64,000 nucleotides of DNA from Urechis unicinctus (Eukaryota; Annelida; Polychaeta; Xenopneusta; Urechidae). The position numbers were made by a program, and so were the translations under genes. Positions 24,664 through 34,616 of this stretch are shown in pieces. Below the pieces are notes generated by a model. The model was not told where the DNA came from and did no database searches. It worked only from the letters and a program-made list of their open reading frames with translations. Positions within the stretch are counted from its first letter, which is position 1; every line of letters begins with the position of its first letter. The stretch lies in the NCBI GenBank assembly GCA_034190875.2, contig CM067355.1, forward strand, positions 34,045,314-34,109,313, written 5' to 3'.

Positions 24664-24699
24664 AGTTAGTTCACTCACAGATATTTCCTCCACCGGTTA

Positions 24700-27120
24700 T
24701 TTCCTGAATGCATTGGAACCAAACCGACTTTTGTTGATCCACATATACAACAGATGTAAGATTTTGCTTTGATTGATCATAACACAGGTTGACGCCTCAA
24801 TGCAGATGGTCAATTGAGGAACCTGTACTCTTCCGGGGTGATTATTCTTAGTCGATGAACCTCTCTCTACTGATGGAAAGGAGGTATTTGTTAATAATTT
24901 TCTTTTCATTGTTAATTCTTGTACATAAGCGTATATAGATATGGTACATATTTATATTTTCAACATGCATATTGTATTTTGGCCAAAATGTTTAGAAGAA
25001 AATAAACCAAGTGTAGAATGTGATTTTGTGCAAATATTTTGTGACAGATTGGTTTCATTTAATTGATTGATATTGTCTTATGCTAGGATTTTTGCTTAAC
25101 GTTTGTGATTGTTCAATACTTTACAATGTTATCATCATTTTCATTTCTGAATATGAAAAATGCTTGATTTTGGTTTGTCATGATGTGTTTTATGTGAAGG
25201 CTTGTGCCTCGTGATTGTTGTTCTCTGTGGTTTTTCCATATCTCATGCACCAAGTTGTTAAATTGCAGCCTAGCAGGAGCGACCATCCAATCACATGGGC
25301 TGCTCGGGTCATGTGGTCTGTCCTCTTCGGTATCTCTATTGGGAAACTTAGCACCAAAACGTTTTCATCACACCACCTCTCCTGTCTCCTCCCAAGCTTT
25401 AATTGCACTATTTGGGTTTGGGCCGTATTCTGGTCGCCACTTTGCTACCAACAGACATCTGATTTTACCGCCTGTTGCGGATAATGTTTGGCACATTCAG
25501 CAGCCGCCTCGTTTACCATTATAAACGGTGATGGGAAGTGAGTGATGTTGGGTGGTGATAGGAGAGCAGACAGCCCTGGGCACTCAGCCAAGTATGACTC
25601 TTACACTATGGTTGAGTTGAATGCCAATTCAGTCCTTGATGATCAACTTGTACAGGTCAATATGTGATTCAACAACATGAATGAGAGATTGTGAGACTTT
25701 GAAGCGTTTGATAACAATTACTCCAGTAATGTGCCCTGCATGCTGCTGAGTAATGAATGTGGTGGTAGCAACCACGTGGAATTAGAAGGATGGAAAAAGA
25801 TCTCTACAGTTACTGAAACATGGCTGCAGATAGACAAAGCTATGTGATTAAAAATTAAGTCTTATTTGATGACTTGGTCATTACTGATTTAAAAACACTC
25901 GTGATACAATGTTGGATTTCTGTTTGTACAATCCAGGCAGGTGTAGAATCTGGTACAGACACAGCACCAGTATGGTATGTGGCTAGTTGCTAGAGGTTTG
26001 TGACAATACTTTCACTAAGAACACATATATTGTTCAACTAATATAAAAACTCAATGTATAGAATAATATGATATAGCAGTTGTTTTGTCCTTGTTTGAGC
26101 AGGTCTTGGGAAAGAGATTGGATGACTTGGCTAGAGTACGTCATTGATTCATAAAAAGACGATGAATTCCAAGGATGATAATCCATCTGTGTTGGACGGC
26201 TGCCTCTACAGTGGATGGAGACTCAGATAGGATGAGACTACTGACCAACCCGTTCCCCATGGTGGACATGGCTGAGTTGTCCGGCCGTAATCAGACCTCA
26301 TTTGATGAATCGTTCCAATGCCTAATCCGCTATTTGCCCCCAAAATGATTGTATTCTCACTTTATTGAATGAAATGCATGCAAATATTCTTCACTCAAAT
26401 TAAATTTCAAGATTGAAACCTTACACAATGATGCTATTGCATTGCTTGTAGATTGCAAATAGCAGTTCTTCATTATAATGGGAACGCTGGAAGAGCCCAG
26501 GCCAGGAAAGGTACAAGGAGGCTTATGTGTTGTGATTTCAGCATCAACACAGGCATCATGTGGTGAATATTGGTTTGAATAGTGTTTACTCATCTGGCAT
26601 CTGTAGTATTATGATGCAATCATTATAACCAAGTGAAGAATAGTGCATGAAATATGTTTTTATAAATTTTGATTAACATCTCCATACATTGCTATGGTGA
26701 CTATATTATTGAACAGCAGTATAATAATATATAATTGATTAACATAATGATTGTGAATCCATAATCCTGATATTGTGACCAGCTGATTTCTGTGTGGAAG
26801 GTATGTTGACATCTTGCTGAGAGCTGCTCTAAACCATTGCAGCAAAACAAATGGCGAGCACCTTTTCTACCTACAACAATTGCACTTGAAATTCCTCCTA
26901 TGCTGTGTTCAGAGTATGAAAGACCGAACACAAAATGAGCTGTAAAGATCCATATGACAAGATTTTCAAGGTGAATATCTGGCACAATCAGCACACATAC
27001 ATGGTGAATCGCCTGTAATACTGTGCTGAAATCTTTGAATCACTATATCAACATTTCGGTTATTGAAATCGAGCTAGTCTAACATGGTTTTTTTATGCAT
27101 GTCACTGTTTAATCTTTACC
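24700..27120. other. 2.4 kb mostly non-coding, possible decayed exon near 26.2 kb
   Basis: No gene is supported. A stretch at about 26209-26346 reads L-T-N-P-F-P-M-V-D-M-A-E-L-S-G-R-N-Q and ends in a stop. It has a coding-like appearance, but I recognise no family and find no clear splice sites. Overlapping frames at 25190-25524 are mutual shadows. Confidence 0.35.
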
Positions 27121-27126
27121 TTCAAC

Positions 27127-27733
27127 ACCCTAGTCCCCCATGGAGCACCCTGTTCCCCCGGAACATCCTGTTCCCCCGGAACACCTTGTTCCCCCAAAAC
27201 CCCAGGGAACAGGGTGTTTTGGGGGTGCAACGTGTATAGATTTTGTTGATACTATAACCAGAGCGCCTCGTTCCCCCACAGAGTACCTCTTTTCTCTGAA
27301 AACCCTGTTTCCCCAGAACAACCTGCTCTCATGGATGTGCTTTGTTCTCCTGGAGAACCCTGCTCCCTCAGAACATGCTGTTTACTCAATACATACACCC
27401 TGTTCCCCCAGATTACTTTGTTTCCCTTGAGAACCCTGTTCCTCCAGAAAACCCTATTCCCCTAGAGCACCCTGTTCCACTGGGTGTGCTTTGTTCTCTT
27501 GGAGAACTTTGCTCCCTCAGAATACCCTGTTGCTCCAGAACACCCTGTTCCCCCAGGACACCCTGTTTCCCTGGATGAACCTGTTTCCCCAAAATACCCT
27601 GTTCCCTCATAACACCCTGTTCCTTCAGAACACCCTGTTCCCCCAGAACACCCTGTTCCCCCAGAACACCATGTTCCCCCAGAACATCATGTTTCTCCAA
27701 AACACCTTGTTCCCCCAGAGCACCCTGTTCAAC
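27127..27733. repeat. 18-bp minisatellite (CCCTGTTCCCCCAGAACA)
   Basis: More than 25 copies, interrupted near 27215-27290 and 27480-27500. The C-rich unit keeps all strands open over long stretches and gives 6-residue peptide repeats (N-T-L-F-P-Q, E-H-P-V-P-P). The frame changes between blocks and nothing else resembles a gene. Confidence 0.93.
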
Positions 27734-27739
27734 CATTAC

Positions 27740-28255
27740 TTGAGCTGTGAATACTGGTACCCTCACTGGAGGGTGTAGTGTATGATGTGTTATATGTTGT
27801 CAGGGGTATGCATGCACGGCACTTAACGTGGTTATACTATTACATGAGCCAGTGTCGTGTGAATCTATTAATGACAAATTACATTAGGCCTGTAACATGT
27901 GGATGATATGGAAATAATGATATGCTGCATAGATGTCACAAATCACATGGCATCGGGGAATTATTTATATGAGAGGAACCCTGTACATTCCTTGCAAAGC
28001 TGGTCTCTGGATGTTGTGGAAGCAACCGCTATGACATCAAGCTACATCATAATGCTCATGATAATCTTTAGATTGCTTTCTCTCAATAGACGTATGTTGA
28101 CTTGTGAACCTAAAATCCGTCTTATGTTACGTTTAACCTACAAATTATTGAAGATAACTTAAAGTTAAAAGATCTCTTGTAAATCAATGCGGAAAGAATT
28201 AAGATGGCATCCTTTCTCACTAAGCAAGGTAGCTGCCTGAAATCTCACATAGACC
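27740..28255. other. Non-coding DNA, nothing recognised
   Basis: An 87-codon frame at 27899-28162 has no recognisable motif. Confidence 0.4.
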
Positions 28256-28260
28256 CCTCT

Positions 28261-28440
28261 GATGTTTACGACGCGTGACTATTAGCCTCTGATGTTTACG
28301 ACGCGTGACTATTAGCCTCTGATGTTTACGACGCGTGACTATTAACCTCTGATGTTTACGACGCGTGACTATTGGCCTCTGATGTTTACGACGCGTGACT
28401 ATTAACCTCTGATGTTTACGACGCGTGACTATTGGCCTCT
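28261..28440. repeat. Six near-identical 30-bp repeats
   Basis: Exactly six copies of GATGTTTACGACGCGTGACT followed by ATTRRCCTCT. Only the two bases shown as RR (AG, AG, AA, GG, AA, GG) vary between copies. Each unit carries CGACGCG, giving a local CpG cluster in AT-rich DNA. The near absence of decay suggests recent amplification. Confidence 0.97.
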
Positions 28441-28718
28441 GCATTATTATATCAACACTTGCACAAAGAAAACCAAGATAATATTGATGGCAAATTTTAC
28501 CTGCTCGGTAAATCTTATCCTATACCTTTGCTCCAGTGTCAGTCTGTACAACCTTTTCATCAGGCTGTCAGTCCATTGGTATGCTTGGAATGTTTTTTAT
28601 TGATGACAGCTTTTAGGGTACAATTCATTGGTTTTGCTGCGACATCATAAGTGTTGTGGACAGGAGTGCATGTTTTATGTTGTTGATAATTTGAAAATGG
28701 ATTCTGATAAGGTAATCC

Positions 28719-29150
28719 TTGCCTATCGGTGTAGTTTTCAGAACTTTTATTTGTTTTGTGGCACTAACCCCTGGTGTTGCTTTTGTATGCTCTGCAGCCA
28801 TGAGACATTGTGCGACAGCAGTGCATTCCAATTGGTTCACCAGAACCGATGGCAGTGTGACATGCTCTACCACTAGAAAGCTGGAAAGCTGTGGAATCGA
28901 TGCCTCACACAAAACCACCAACCAGGATGTGCCATGTTTTTTTGTATGTGTCAATACTAACTTTGCTTACACCAATCATGCAATGTGTGTAGTTCAGAAT
29001 GAGTGTCATGCAGGAAGCCATCACCATTTTGGCATCTTGGAATCCTTCATAGCAACCCGGGCACTTAATGACACATATTGTTGCTCTATCCAGAAGATGG
29101 AATTGTGTATGGCAAAGCATGATATGATAATTAGCAATTGCATGCTATAA
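28719..29150 (+). CDS. Unassigned cysteine-rich open frame (about 135 codons)
   Basis: The frame stays open with no obvious repeat behind it and has many cysteines (C-S-A-A-M-R-H-C-A, L-E-S-C-G-I-D, P-C-F-F-V-C-V, M-C-V-V-Q-N-E-C-H, Y-C-C-S). The N-terminal part is hydrophobic enough to mimic a signal peptide. The first codon is TTG and the first ATG is 27 residues in. A secreted cysteine-rich protein or exon is possible, but I recognise no family and a chance frame is equally likely. Confidence 0.25.
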   Translation: MPIGVVFRTFICFVALTPGVAFVCSAAMRHCATAVHSNWFTRTDGSVTCSTTRKLESCGIDASHKTTNQDVPCFFVCVNTNFAYTNHAMCVVQNECHAGSHHHFGILESFIATRALNDTYCCSIQKMELCMAKHDMIISNCML

Positions 29151-29159
29151 ATCATAGCC

Positions 29160-30380
29160 AATCACTTAACATCACAAGCTCCAAGCCAAGTTTTTTGATA
29201 GTCTGGAATAGCAGTACTTACTCTATGAGTTATTCCGGTATCATAGATTCTTGGGTGACGAGCTACTATCAACGATTGGAGCGTCATTTACGTGGTGTAC
29301 TATATGCGAGGTTGAATGTGTCTTTTAAGCTGCAAATTCTCTGTATCAGTAATTTAGTGCATGTTACTTTGTATTGAGTTGAGTTTTTCGCTGAGGAGAA
29401 TACAGAGCCTCACAGCACCACAGAAGATGTGATGGGGACTCAATAATATACGGTTCAGAACGCATTAATTTCCCCAACTTTTTTAAATGTTCAAGAGTAA
29501 GCAATTCCTCAGTAATTTTGAAAATATAATTAAAAACTAACCCACCTTGCCCAATTGATTCCAATTTCTTTGAAGTATTCTTCTTTTTACAGAGGTATTA
29601 GCTTTCTTGTATTGGACTGGAACTTGTTGTTGTGTACAGACCGCATGTGCTTCTGCGATTTCCCCCGTGAGCAAGCCTGGGAGAGCTGGCTAAGCGGGTA
29701 TGATATTGGGCTGTAAGCATACAAAGAACGTGTGAAACCATTGTTAGTGACTTATTTCAGGTTTCAGTTTTGAAAATGAACGATATTTTATGAAATTAAA
29801 AACCTTGTTGTCTACTATCCACCAAGCAGCATTTAAGTGGCATATATGGTTAATCTTATAAAGAGATTATGTGTGAATTAAAAGTTTGCATTGAATAAGC
29901 AATGACTTGAATGAGGAGGATTTTCCCGCTGCTCTTGGCAATATGCAAGCTTGGGCCAATCCACGATTCCAGAGTTGGATCATAGCAAAATAGATTCCTT
30001 GTCATGAGGTGGGTGGAACTTGGCATGGGGGGATAAGCATGATTTGAAATAGTAATGTATGTTAAAGTCCCGAGGTTCAGCCTATCAGTTTCTTGACTAG
30101 ACACTTATTTTGGCCTCAAGAGGATAATTTACCATAGTCCTGATATAAGTTGTCAGTCACCCCCTCTCCTGGATGCTTTGTACATCATTCACTGGAGCTA
30201 ATAAGGCAACCCATGGTCTATCCAGTATATGGGGAATAAGCTGTTACACGTTCAGTGGGAGCTAGCTCTGCAAATGATGAGATGATCTTGTTGCTGAGAA
30301 AGTATGATTTAAGTTTGACCTGCCAAAGTGGGACTTGCTGATCATTTTGTATGACAAACTTGATTATCATTGGTTTTTCT
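29160..30380. other. 1.2 kb of non-coding DNA
   Basis: No supported gene. A weak tRNA-like box A (TGGCTAAGCGGG at 29687) has only a degraded box B partner near 29731. Confidence 0.4.
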
Positions 30381-30386
30381 TTCCAG

Positions 30387-30461
30387 GATATAAAAGTAGC
30401 TGTCATTGATACTACAGTCCTACTTGGCATCGACAATTTTCCATCCATCGTCCAATTACCG
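30387..30461 (+). pseudogene. Possible decayed first zinc-finger exon of the E75-like gene
   Basis: A good acceptor (TTTTTCTTTCCAG) precedes 75 bases read as D-I-K-V-A-V-I-D-T-T-V-L and so on, followed by a donor GTATGT. In E75/Rev-erb receptors the DNA-binding domain starts with a D-L-N-I-E-F-D-G-T-T-V-L-C-type segment, and twelve positions align without gaps, sharing D and T-T-V-L. The zinc-coordinating cysteines that should follow are lost. The position 1.5 kb upstream of the next fragment fits the gene order. Resemblance could be chance. Confidence 0.4.
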
Positions 30462-31012
30462 GTATGTGTGTACATATGTTATGACAAGTGGTTTGGTGTC
30501 AGTGCTCCTGTGCATATATGATTGGTTGTATTATACAGCTGTTACATGTGATTGCCTCGGTTACCTGAGTAATAATCATGACACTCAGGTTGATGTTGGC
30601 AGCTACCATCATATTCTTCTTCCTTTCTTCATTGAAAGCATGTCCCACTTCACACTGTCTCCTATTGGGTCTATTGTTTTTCCTTTATATTCACAGCATG
30701 TCCTACTTCACTCTGGGTGTAAGTGACCCTATATATAACCGACTTTAGCTGGTAAACCCCCTGTTAGGTGTGTTATGTTGCTCTTATCACAGAAATGTTC
30801 TAGAAGGGGCTTGTTAGCACCTCTCTTCTACTGTTTCCATGAAGATTTAATCTGTGCTTATCCCATTGTATATGTTTTTGTGTCCAGAATGTTCAGCCTC
30901 AGTCTGGGTACATAACCTACTAGGACTCAATGGGTGCACATGTGGCCAACCTGAGGATGCTGCTAGGAAGAGTCCCGAGGTACGCAAAACATGGTAACGA
31001 AACATGTCCTCC

Positions 31013-31170
31013 ATTTGGTGTGTTCCCACGCTTGCACCCACAGGTTGTGGGTTCGATACCAAGATGTGAACACCTAAGGGGGGCTGTCTAAGCATCACAA
31101 TTATCCTCATCTATTACCGCAATACCACCTCGTTGTTTAAAGTGATGTTAAACCCCAAAAATTACTGTCA
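31013..31170 (+). mobile_element. Decayed SINE fragment
   Basis: A box B-like GGGTTCGATACC at 31049-31060 is followed about 90 bases later by AAAGTGATGTTAAACCCC, a string I associate with the 3' part of some mollusc SINEs (recall, not searched). Box A is no longer recognisable at the expected place. Confidence 0.4.
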
Positions 31171-31957
31171 CCTGTCTATGAGTATGAGTACAATTTATAA
31201 CTGTCCACAATCTAAAGCCCTTGATTCACAATATGGCATGAAGGTGGTCAATAGACAGTAAGAATTAAAAACAGACATGAATGATAACCTTCTCATTCAT
31301 AGCAGAGCTTACTGAGACAACATTCTATCTTCTGTACCAAAACTGTGCATACAACCATTGGTGTATTATATATTTACTGTCTGACAATAAGCTGCTTATT
31401 AAAGTAAAATCTAATAATTTCTATTTGATTTAAACTATCTGGGTGATTGGTTTCATGCAGTTGTCGGTTGAAGATATACAGATTTTCATTGGCTTGTTTA
31501 TAATTTATTTGCACATGAGCGTTTAATTTTAATGTGTAAGTCGCCATATTTGATCAAGATAAGTTGTTATTTAGCATAGGTCTCTGATAAAAAGTATTAA
31601 CTAAGAATATTATTGGCATTAAATCGTCAGCAGATCACGTCGTTGCATCTTGTTGCTTATACAGGGTTACTTTCCGCCACAGTATTCAATAGAAACTCCA
31701 GTACCGCTCGTAGCTGAAAAGGAAACAATGCAATATGATGTGGGTCAGCAGTAACCTCAGTCAATACCACAGGCAATGAGGTCATAATAGCGTTAAATTA
31801 CTGTCATAACGTGTTGACATAGAAACCACATTCACTGTCATTATATGACCGGGAACTGATTGCCTAATTCCATATATAAGTCGCCCTCTGCCTAATTATG
31901 TTGTAATTTTTATATGTTGACCTTAAAATTGCTAATTTATTCAACGTCTTATTAGTT
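31170..31957. other. Intron-like DNA upstream of the receptor fragments
   Basis: AT-rich, no recognised element. It would fall inside an intron if the possible exon at 30387 belongs to the gene. Intact second-finger coding sequence before 31958 is not visible. Confidence 0.4.
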
Positions 31958-32000
31958 TGCAGGCTAAGGAAGTGTATTGCATTCTGAATGTCTCGGGATG
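31958..32000 (+). pseudogene. Receptor fragment: end of zinc finger 2
   Basis: Reads C-R-L-R-K-C-I-A-F-stop-M-S-R-D plus one base, then donor GTATGT at 32001. The family motif is C-R-x-K-K-C-[IL]-x-V-G-M-S-R-D-A. The stop at 31985-31987 is TGA where Gly (GGA) is expected, a single substitution. The leftover G joins the next exon's CT to restore the Ala codon after M-S-R-D. Upstream sequence has decayed or lies beyond an unseen junction. Confidence 0.8.
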
Positions 32001-32177
32001 GTATGTGTTTTTCAACTAAATTATCAATTCTACTCTAGAGCAATGAATGTCCTGCAGCTTGGCTCATGTTTAAGATATTCCGTATAAACCAACGCTGGAT
32101 ATAACAAGTAAAAGAGTGAGCATAAGTCGTTGGCTTTTAAACTGAAATTAAGATCATTATCATGCATTTATTTCCAG

Positions 32178-32530
32178 CTTTGCGATTTGGAAGACTCCCA
32201 TAACGAGAAAAATATAGGATCATGGAACAGATGCAAAGGGTCAACGCCCAGTCCCAAATGACATCACTGACCGAGGTGATTACGAACATCACGGAAACCA
32301 CCATCTCTGTGAATTCACCTCCCTCAAACACGGGGTGTTCCTCAAGAGAGTTTGAAGAAAACCTGATGGGGTTGATTGCCTTCCACACAAAGCATGCCCC
32401 CAGTCAGGCCACTGGGCGATAGGATTTCAACGATCTCTTCATCCCAGCTTTTCACAAAGTGGTGAACTTTGCCAAATGTATCCCAGGATTCCAAGTGTTT
32501 TGTCAGGAGGACCATGTGAATTTGCTGAAG
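32178..32530 (+). pseudogene. Receptor fragment: C-terminal extension, hinge and LBD start
   Basis: Acceptor TTTATTTCCAG, then A(split)-L-R-F-G-R-L-P-stop-R-E-K-Y-R-I-M-E-Q-M-Q-R, the basic C-terminal extension that contacts DNA 5' of the half-site. TAA at 32201-32203 stands where Lys is normal. A variable hinge follows. TAG at 32420-32422 stands where Trp is expected just before D-F-N-D-L-F-I-P-A-F and VVNFAKCIPGF, then F-C-Q-E-D-H-V-N-L-L-K (helices 3-4 of the LBD). The exon ends in a consensus donor AAG|GTGAGT. Confidence 0.85.
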
Positions 32531-32799
32531 GTGAGTGTGCTTCTAGGTTGATATATATATTGTTAATATGTTACTATCACTTCAAGCTGATCCTGTTTTT
32601 AATAGCGAGCTCATTGAGGTGATTATTTCAATCAAGGTGAAATTAAAGGCTAATAATGCACCTTCATCAACTTTGACAATACGGAAGGCCCACCCAGAGC
32701 ATGATGCGAAATCTGTTTCTACAAACAGTCAAAATAACTTGTCGTTAAGTGTTCACATTGTATTAGTCGTATGGTCTATAGTAACTGTGTGTGTTGCAG
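32531..32799. other. Intron of the receptor copy
   Basis: 269 bases with GTGAGT at the start and GTGTGTTGCAG at the end. The intron interrupts the LBD between L-L-K and A-G-T-F-E, in phase 0. Frames inside it are not coding. Confidence 0.75.
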
Positions 32800-32907
32800 G
32801 CGGGGACTTTTGAGGAACTACTGGTCCACCTCGGCCCATTATTCGATTACTGTACCATTACAATGCTCTTTGCTAACGGACAGATTTACAAGCTAACTGT
32901 TACCCTG
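32800..32907 (+). pseudogene. Receptor fragment: LBD helix 5 and beta-turn
   Basis: 36 codons, phase 0 to phase 0, reading A-G-T-F-E-E-L-L-V-H-L-G-P-L-F-D, then T-M-L-F-A-N-G-Q-I-Y-K-L. The family pattern is A-G-x-F-[ED]-x-L-x-V-R-x-x-x-[LM]-F-D followed by an L-x-G-[QK] turn. There is no internal stop. The usual V-R is V-H. A donor GTAACA follows. Confidence 0.8.
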
Positions 32908-33039
32908 GTAACACCATACTTAGTATATGATCCATAAACATATATCTTTCTATAACTGATTCATTTATATATGAACGAAACAAACTTTTATTGCTCATTT
33001 TGTTGTCATGGTGATCTTTGTGTTTGGTTGCCATGACAG

Positions 33040-33180
33040 CCTGTCAACCATGCTGGTTACCTACTGGATTCCATGTTTGACTTTGCAGGTCAGGTCAACA
33101 GGCTCGGTTCACCTGATGCTAAGGTTGCGTACTTCTCAGCCCTGGTTATGTTCAGTTACGTTGAGTTGATGACAAGATGA
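33040..33180 (+). pseudogene. Receptor fragment: LBD helices 6-8, truncated
   Basis: After an acceptor (CCATGACAG), the frame reads G-Y-L-L-D-S-M-F-D-F-A-G-Q-V-N-R-L, then D-A-K-V-A-Y-F-S-A-L-V-M-F-S. This corresponds to family S-x-F-x-F-[AS]-E-[RK]-[ML]-N-x-L and the following L-F-[CT]-A-[IV]-V-L-[IV] block. The frame ends in TGA at 33178-33180, where an intact receptor continues through helices 9-12. No remaining LBD exons could be found. Confidence 0.75.
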
Positions 33181-33489
33181 TGCTACATCATATCAACTCC
33201 ATAGTTAGTGTAGATTGTGAGACTTAATATGATGTACAATCTCAGATGGCATTCATCAGGTACATTAAGTGATGTGTGTCATTAAATCACTTTGAACCTT
33301 ACCTTAGATAGGATATATCCTATGATAAAATAGGATATACCATATGATCAGATAGGATTTATCTCATGAGAAGTTGCTCCTTTATTTGGGTGCATGCCCG
33401 GTTTTTGAATTGCGATTGATTTACCTTGTTTTATATGTGAGACGGCCTTACCTACCGCATCATTAACAATAACGATGTATGATTCTCCA

Positions 33490-33620
33490 GATCGACCAGG
33501 ACTCAAGTAGCCCAGGTGAAGGCCACAATAGCAGAGGGGCTTGGAGCCCCTGGTTCGAGTCAAACGCCATAATGACCCCAACTTATTCTTCTTAAGAAAC
33601 CAGATCTGAGAACTCTCATC
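33490..33620 (+). mobile_element. tRNA-derived SINE inside the receptor copy
   Basis: A box A-like TAGCCCAGGTG at 33508 and box B-like GGTTCGAGTCA at 33552 are 44 bases apart, exact tRNA-type spacing. Between them AGGGGCTTGGAGCCCCT forms a stem resembling an anticodon or T arm. It lies between receptor fragments and may have contributed to the break-up of the gene. Confidence 0.75.
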
Positions 33621-34103
33621 ATTCTCCACTCTCAAACTGCTTTGGTGAGTGTCGTTGTCACCGTGTGTTGGTTGTTTGTGACTGAATGTTTATTGTAGAC
33701 GAGTAACTTGTCATTACTCAATTGGTCGATAGCAAACAGAATCCTTTTTGTTTTCATTTGCGTTCTCAGGTAATGCCTATTTGACCTTTAACCCCGAAGA
33801 AATTAATTAATACCTCTAAGAGAATGTTTAGTTGATGTTGTGTATTCCTGGTGGTTTTATTTAAATGTGTTATGAAGGAAGGTTAGGGAAGTGCTGGTGA
33901 CACCTTGTGTTTGTGTGTAGGGTTGACAGTGCTTTCACAAGAGACAGATATCTCACACGATCTGCAGCCCAATTCAATAGCCCATTCCAAGTAGAATAAT
34001 GTTAGTTCTATGAGTATTTGAAGAGTTGTGTTTAGCAATCCTGACTTTAAAATATTGACATGTATCCTTTCCCGTATGTCTGCAAAATAAGCTGTTCTGT
34101 TGC

Positions 34104-34215
34104 AGTTTGGACGTGAAATCCCAGACTGCTGTCAATGGGGTTAAGGTCACATATCAGCCTGTGACAAACCAGCGTGTTGGCATAGAGATCCCAAAACAAA
34201 TGATTTTTTTCAGAG

Positions 34216-34252
<37 letters not shown>

Positions 34253-34353
34253 CCCCCTCCATATCAGCAACAACTCCCACATTGCTTCAGGGCTGGGAGG
34301 GTTGCAGCACATCACTGAAGGGCTTTCTGACTTGATAGAGAAAGATCCTAAGG
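34104..34353 (+). pseudogene. Possible receptor C-terminal exon with poly-proline tract
   Basis: An acceptor-like CTGTTCTGTTGCAG leads into an open frame (L-D-V-K-S-Q-T-A-V-N-G-V-K-V-T-Y-Q-P). The frame contains a C36 tract read as poly-Pro, then H-I-S-N-N-S-H-I-A-S-G-L-G-G-L-Q-H-I-T-E-G-L, and meets a donor AAG|GTAAAT. Position between LBD and tail fragments suggests part of the same gene. I find no residue-level match to E75. The C tract is mutable and may have shifted the frame. Confidence 0.35.
34216..34251. repeat. Poly-C tract (36 C)
   Basis: An uninterrupted homopolymer of 36 C followed by CGCCCCC. A length error in assembly is likely here. Confidence 0.97.
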
Positions 34354-34616
34354 TAAATTGAAATAACTACATTAACACAAATGTCTAGGAGTACTATCAT
34401 TTGTTATTTAAAGCAACTGCATACATTTATTTTAATGTTAAAAATCATGAATGAGGCCATTTACATTATTCTTTTGGGAGAATTGTCATATAATATGAAA
34501 CTGAAAATATTTTTTTGTTGCAATTATTTATCATTGTTTGTGTGGTGCTGATCTGGTTGTCATGGTGATACTGATGGTGAGGCTGTTGGAGTTTGACATG
34601 AGGTCATCCAGATAAG

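Noticed and set aside
25190-25524. Exon with three overlapping open frames
   Set aside because: Frames on both strands are mutually exclusive and none resembles a known family.
27127-27733. Proline/glutamine-rich structural protein gene
   Set aside because: All frames are open because the 18-bp C-rich repeat lacks stops. The frame shifts between blocks and there is no start, splice or domain context.
29687-29745. tRNA gene or SINE (TGGCTAAGCGGG)
   Set aside because: Box B is only weakly present at the expected distance and no cloverleaf can be drawn.
33348-33635. 95-codon minus-strand gene
   Set aside because: The segment coincides with a plus-strand tRNA-derived SINE.
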